This document shows, piece by piece, positions 61,293 to 64,000 of a DNA stretch of 64,000 nt; positions within the stretch are counted from its first letter, which is position 1, and every line of letters begins with the position of its first letter. The stretch is taken from NCBI GenBank assembly GCA_004794655.1, contig SMMW01000496.1:331576-395575 (forward strand), given 5' to 3'. The notes under the pieces were generated by a model that saw nothing but the letters and a program-made list of their open reading frames with translations, was not told the DNA's origin and did no database searches. The DNA comes from Marisa cornuarietis (taxonomy: Eukaryota; Mollusca; Gastropoda; Architaenioglossa; Ampullariidae). The position numbers were made by a program, and so were the translations under genes.

Positions 61293-63047
61293 TCGTTTCA
61301 GTGTTACCTAAGTGTTACTGTATTAAAAAAAACAGAAGGGGCTGGGGGCGAATTTGTAGTATGTTCTTGCCAAAATTTGCAATGCTGTAAATTTCAGGCA
61401 ATATAAATACACCCTCAAATGTTCTGGCATCATTGTAAATAGTACTCCAGAAGTCAACAAGGCTGTTATTGTGCTGAAAAACCTTCTTGCATCCATTGTT
61501 GCTTCAATCACTGCTACCTATTACAATTTTAGTTGTCCAGGTTCCATTTGTTTAAAAAATATCTTTGAAGTGTTATAATTTGTTTCCTTTGTGGCATAAT
61601 GCACACGTGGAATAATTGTTTCCTTGAAGCTGATCGGTATTCTTTTTGAATTAATTATCAATACAAGACCCTTTAACGCACTTTCAATGCAAAGCTGTAT
61701 AAAACTGTTCAAAATGGATTCTCATACTTGTTGGATTTGCATTTTCGTTTGGTGACTTTATCCAAAACTGAAAATGACCACAGTTTAAAAAGAATATTTT
61801 GAAAGAGGGTTTACATATTAGATGCAGCTCATATGCTCAGCATGCTATGCATCACAGTAAACATCTCCTGCAAGTCTTTGATCTCTTAATAAAATATATA
61901 ATATGCAAAGTGTAAGTAATAATTTTTTTAAATACAAGAAAATGGTGTAAAAGGATTTACTATAATTACCTCATTATAATACTGCTGAAACTCAACCTGA
62001 CTAAATGTTTCAATTAAATGGAGGTTTGTCATACTTTTTATGGTATTTTTGTTTCTAAATATATTTTTGATAGCTAATGATGGTGAGGGTGGTGGTAATA
62101 GGCATACAAATATGTGACTTAAAAAGGTTGTGATTAAATGCATTTTGTAAGAGGGTTGGTAACAATGGTGTTGGTGTGCGAGACTGTGGAATAGAATTGC
62201 AGGTTCAAGGCTTCCTCGGCCTGTGACTGGAAAACTCTCTCCCCCAGCAGATAAACGTATATGACTGAAAAGGTGGTGAAAGGATAAGATTAGAAAATGA
62301 AAGTTTGTTGACCCAGTGATGACTAGGATATGATACCCTCAACTAACAAAGATTAGTGTAATGTCAGAACTGTACTTTTACACCATTTTCTTAACTCTGA
62401 AGTCTTTGGCAGATGTGTAGTGACAGATTGTAACTAGAAAGTTAAAGACACTATAGTCAGGCGTTTACAGAAAACAGTTCAGAGCATTTTTGTTTTCACA
62501 GTTGAACGGTGTACGAGCTGGGAAGCAAAATTATTACCCTTTATGGTCTCAGCTGCACAACGTATCTATGCCCAGGTGTGACAAATGGGTTAATAAAATT
62601 GGTTTCTTTGTAACCAGTTTATGGAGACCCTGTTTACATTTACCCTATTTACATTATTTAATTTTTTAAACTATATTTCTGTATGACAGTGTTGTGAACC
62701 CAGCACAAACCTTAATTTCCTAAATGTTTTTAAACATGCACGTTCTTTTAACACATGTTGGCAACGATATCTTGTAATATTGGCATTATATCACTTTTAT
62801 TCATTGATGTTTACATAACAAATAAATCCTACTGAAATCTTATTTGTCAGTTTGTGTGCAATTTCTGCTGCATCGAATTTGTGTGTGAAGCTGTACACGG
62901 GCGTGGAGGTGTGACTGTCACTGTATTGTAATGACGGTTTCTGACTGCTCCTGATGGAATTTAGAAAATCTACATTATTTCTGCTACATTATATCACCTC
63001 AGGCTAAAATTGTGAATTCCACTGTGTGTAGTACATATTTACTGGTC
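61293..63047 (+). other. TMEM86 copy 2 3' UTR and downstream flank
   Basis: Same as the copy 1 flank with about 1.57 kb missing near 61656. The first AATAAA of copy 1 is AATACA here (61406-61411). Later signals lie near 61892 and 62821. The SINE remnant is at 62150-62290. No gene recognised before 63048. Confidence 0.6.
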
Positions 63048-64000
63048 ATGCCTGCGGAGCTTTTAACTTTTCGCGTGGTTTGTGGTCACTTTTTGTGGCG
63101 ATACGCCTACTTCATGCAGCGAAGGGCGACGGCCGCCGCAGCCAAACATGGCAAGGTGAGCACTAAGAGAGCACAGTGTGTATTACTTGCTATCATCATA
63201 TCCAGTCTGCTAATATGTTCTGGAAATGTTGAACTGAACCCCGGACCCTTCGAGGAGGAAATAATTTATGTTCCAAATGCAGCTGATCAGATGACAAGTG
63301 ACTGCACTGTACCTGACGTCTCGTTGACGGACACACTTGTCCCTGAGCAGCTTGCCACAAGAGACAGCGAAAACCTTACATGTGCCGGCCCTGTGTCAGA
63401 TCAACCCACTACTCAAAATATATCATCTAGTCTCGCCCTTCTCTCTACTTCTCTGTCTCGTATGGAACAGTCACAGTCCGCTTTTGTTTATTCTGTAGAC
63501 AGCCAACTTCGTGGTATTGGAGACATCATCACTCACCAAATCTCGCAGCAAATACAAACCTTCTACCATCTACCAGTCCTTGATGCAAAACATCAGTGGG
63601 CTCCAACGTAGTATTGACTCGGTTAATGCAAAGATATGTGAAAATAGGAGACACATTGACGTGTTAAACGAGGAAAATAAACTGCTAAGAGAGAAACCCG
63701 GCGATATGACGATGGAGATGGACAAGCTCGATGCTGTGTCTCAACGAAAGAACCTCAAAATGTTTGGCATTAAAGAAAGGACTGGCGAAAATTATGCTGA
63801 GTGTAGTTCTTAAGAGATATGCCTTTTAAACGAATTCTGTGCTGAAAAATCATGGTGTGCAGAAGACATTGATCGGGCTCATCGCCTCGGAAACAGAAAG
63901 CCTGGTGGGACCCACCCCAGGCCCCTAATTGTACAATTTCATCGATGGAATGACAAATTGCGAATCCTGAGTAACAATTAAGACGACTAGAGACAAACTT
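63048..64000 (+). pseudogene. LINE ORF1 with 2A-like motif, coiled coil and RRM (runs off window)
   Basis: ATG at 63048 (MPAELLTFRVVCGHF). Then a hydrophobic stretch CVLLAIIISSLLICS leading into GNVELNPGP (63222-63248; residues 59-67), a 2A-type ribosome-skipping motif with Asn where the consensus has Asp. After a low-complexity segment the frame shifts near 63560 into a coiled coil (NISGLQRSIDSVNAK, HIDVLNEENKLLRE) and KNLKMFGIKER, then DIDRAHRLGNRKPGG and RPLIVQFHRWNDK, the order of an L1-type ORF1 coiled coil and RRM. Stops at 63611 (first frame) and 63811. 2A-like motifs near the N terminus are known in APE-type LINEs of marine invertebrates. The copy is dead in its 3' part. Confidence 0.75.
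63222..63248 (+). other. 2A-like motif GNVELNPGP
   Basis: In frame with the ATG at 63048, immediately after a hydrophobic run. The canonical motif is D(V/I)ExNPGP, skipping between the final G and P. Here Asp is Asn, which may lower skipping. The upstream hydrophobic run could act as a signal sequence if the chain is not skipped, as shown for some sea-urchin 2A proteins. Confidence 0.75.

Larger units (their letters stand above)
58475..63154 (+). repeat. Segmental duplication, copy 2
   Basis: Counterpart of 34257-40634, starting aacactgattcctattgcac and ending catggcaa. Internal differences are given under copy 1. The 70-bp extra piece at 58545-58614 has ttggtccaa and its reverse complement ttggaccaa 11 bp apart. 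Confidence 0.9.

Noticed and set aside
63222..63248. Endogenous viral (picornavirus-like) sequence because of the 2A motif
   Set aside because: The downstream coiled coil and RRM-type sequence are those of a LINE ORF1; 2A-like motifs are known in such LINEs.

Overview
The window is eukaryotic nuclear DNA, AT-rich, with small exons separated by long introns, canonical GT/AG splice sites, poly(A) signals and many decayed transposons. The mix (tRNA-headed SINEs, L2/CR1-like, Rex1-like and other APE-type LINEs, hAT elements, Ty3/Gypsy, an ORF1 with a 2A-like motif) suggests a lophotrochozoan, most likely a gastropod mollusc. That placement is inference; no species marker was seen.

Region 1 (1-25.0 kb, minus strand) is the 5' two-thirds of an ANKS1-type scaffold gene (ankyrin repeats, with SAM and PTB domains expected further left). 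Thirteen exons can be read by hand; they join in one frame for 645 codons before leaving the window. The introns hold dead LINE pieces, SINEs and two kinds of tandem repeat.

Region 2 (25.0-40.6 kb, plus strand) is a TMEM86-type lysoplasmalogenase gene. It is head-to-head with ANKS1 across about 370 bp that look like a shared promoter. A 7-codon first exon lies at 25.33 kb and a single 267-codon second exon at 36.31 kb. The 11-kb intron is full of LINE and SINE debris plus a GC-rich segment.

Region 3 (40.6-57.3 kb) is a transposon mosaic: a 5'-truncated Gypsy pol, a THAP/DDE_4 DNA transposon with internal deletion, two copies of one LINE in opposite orientation, a second dispersed block also present in opposite orientations, two BED-finger hAT transposase pseudogenes (one interrupted by a solo LTR with a target-site duplication), a zinc-knuckle fragment and palindromic AT-rich repeats. 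An orphan copy of TMEM86 exon 1 lies at 46.1 kb.

Region 4 (57.3-63.2 kb) is a second TMEM86 copy (exon 1 at 57.78 kb, exon 2 at 60.49 kb) with an open reading frame about 95% identical to the first in protein. Its native promoter has been replaced by a LINE 3' fragment. The duplication runs through the 3' flank into the leader of a retrotransposon whose ORF1, with a 2A-like motif and an L1-type coiled coil/RRM, begins at 63.05 kb and runs off the window.

The clearest biological story is the repeated copying of TMEM86: exon 1 three times, exon 2 twice, with new upstream sequence on two of the exon-1 copies.
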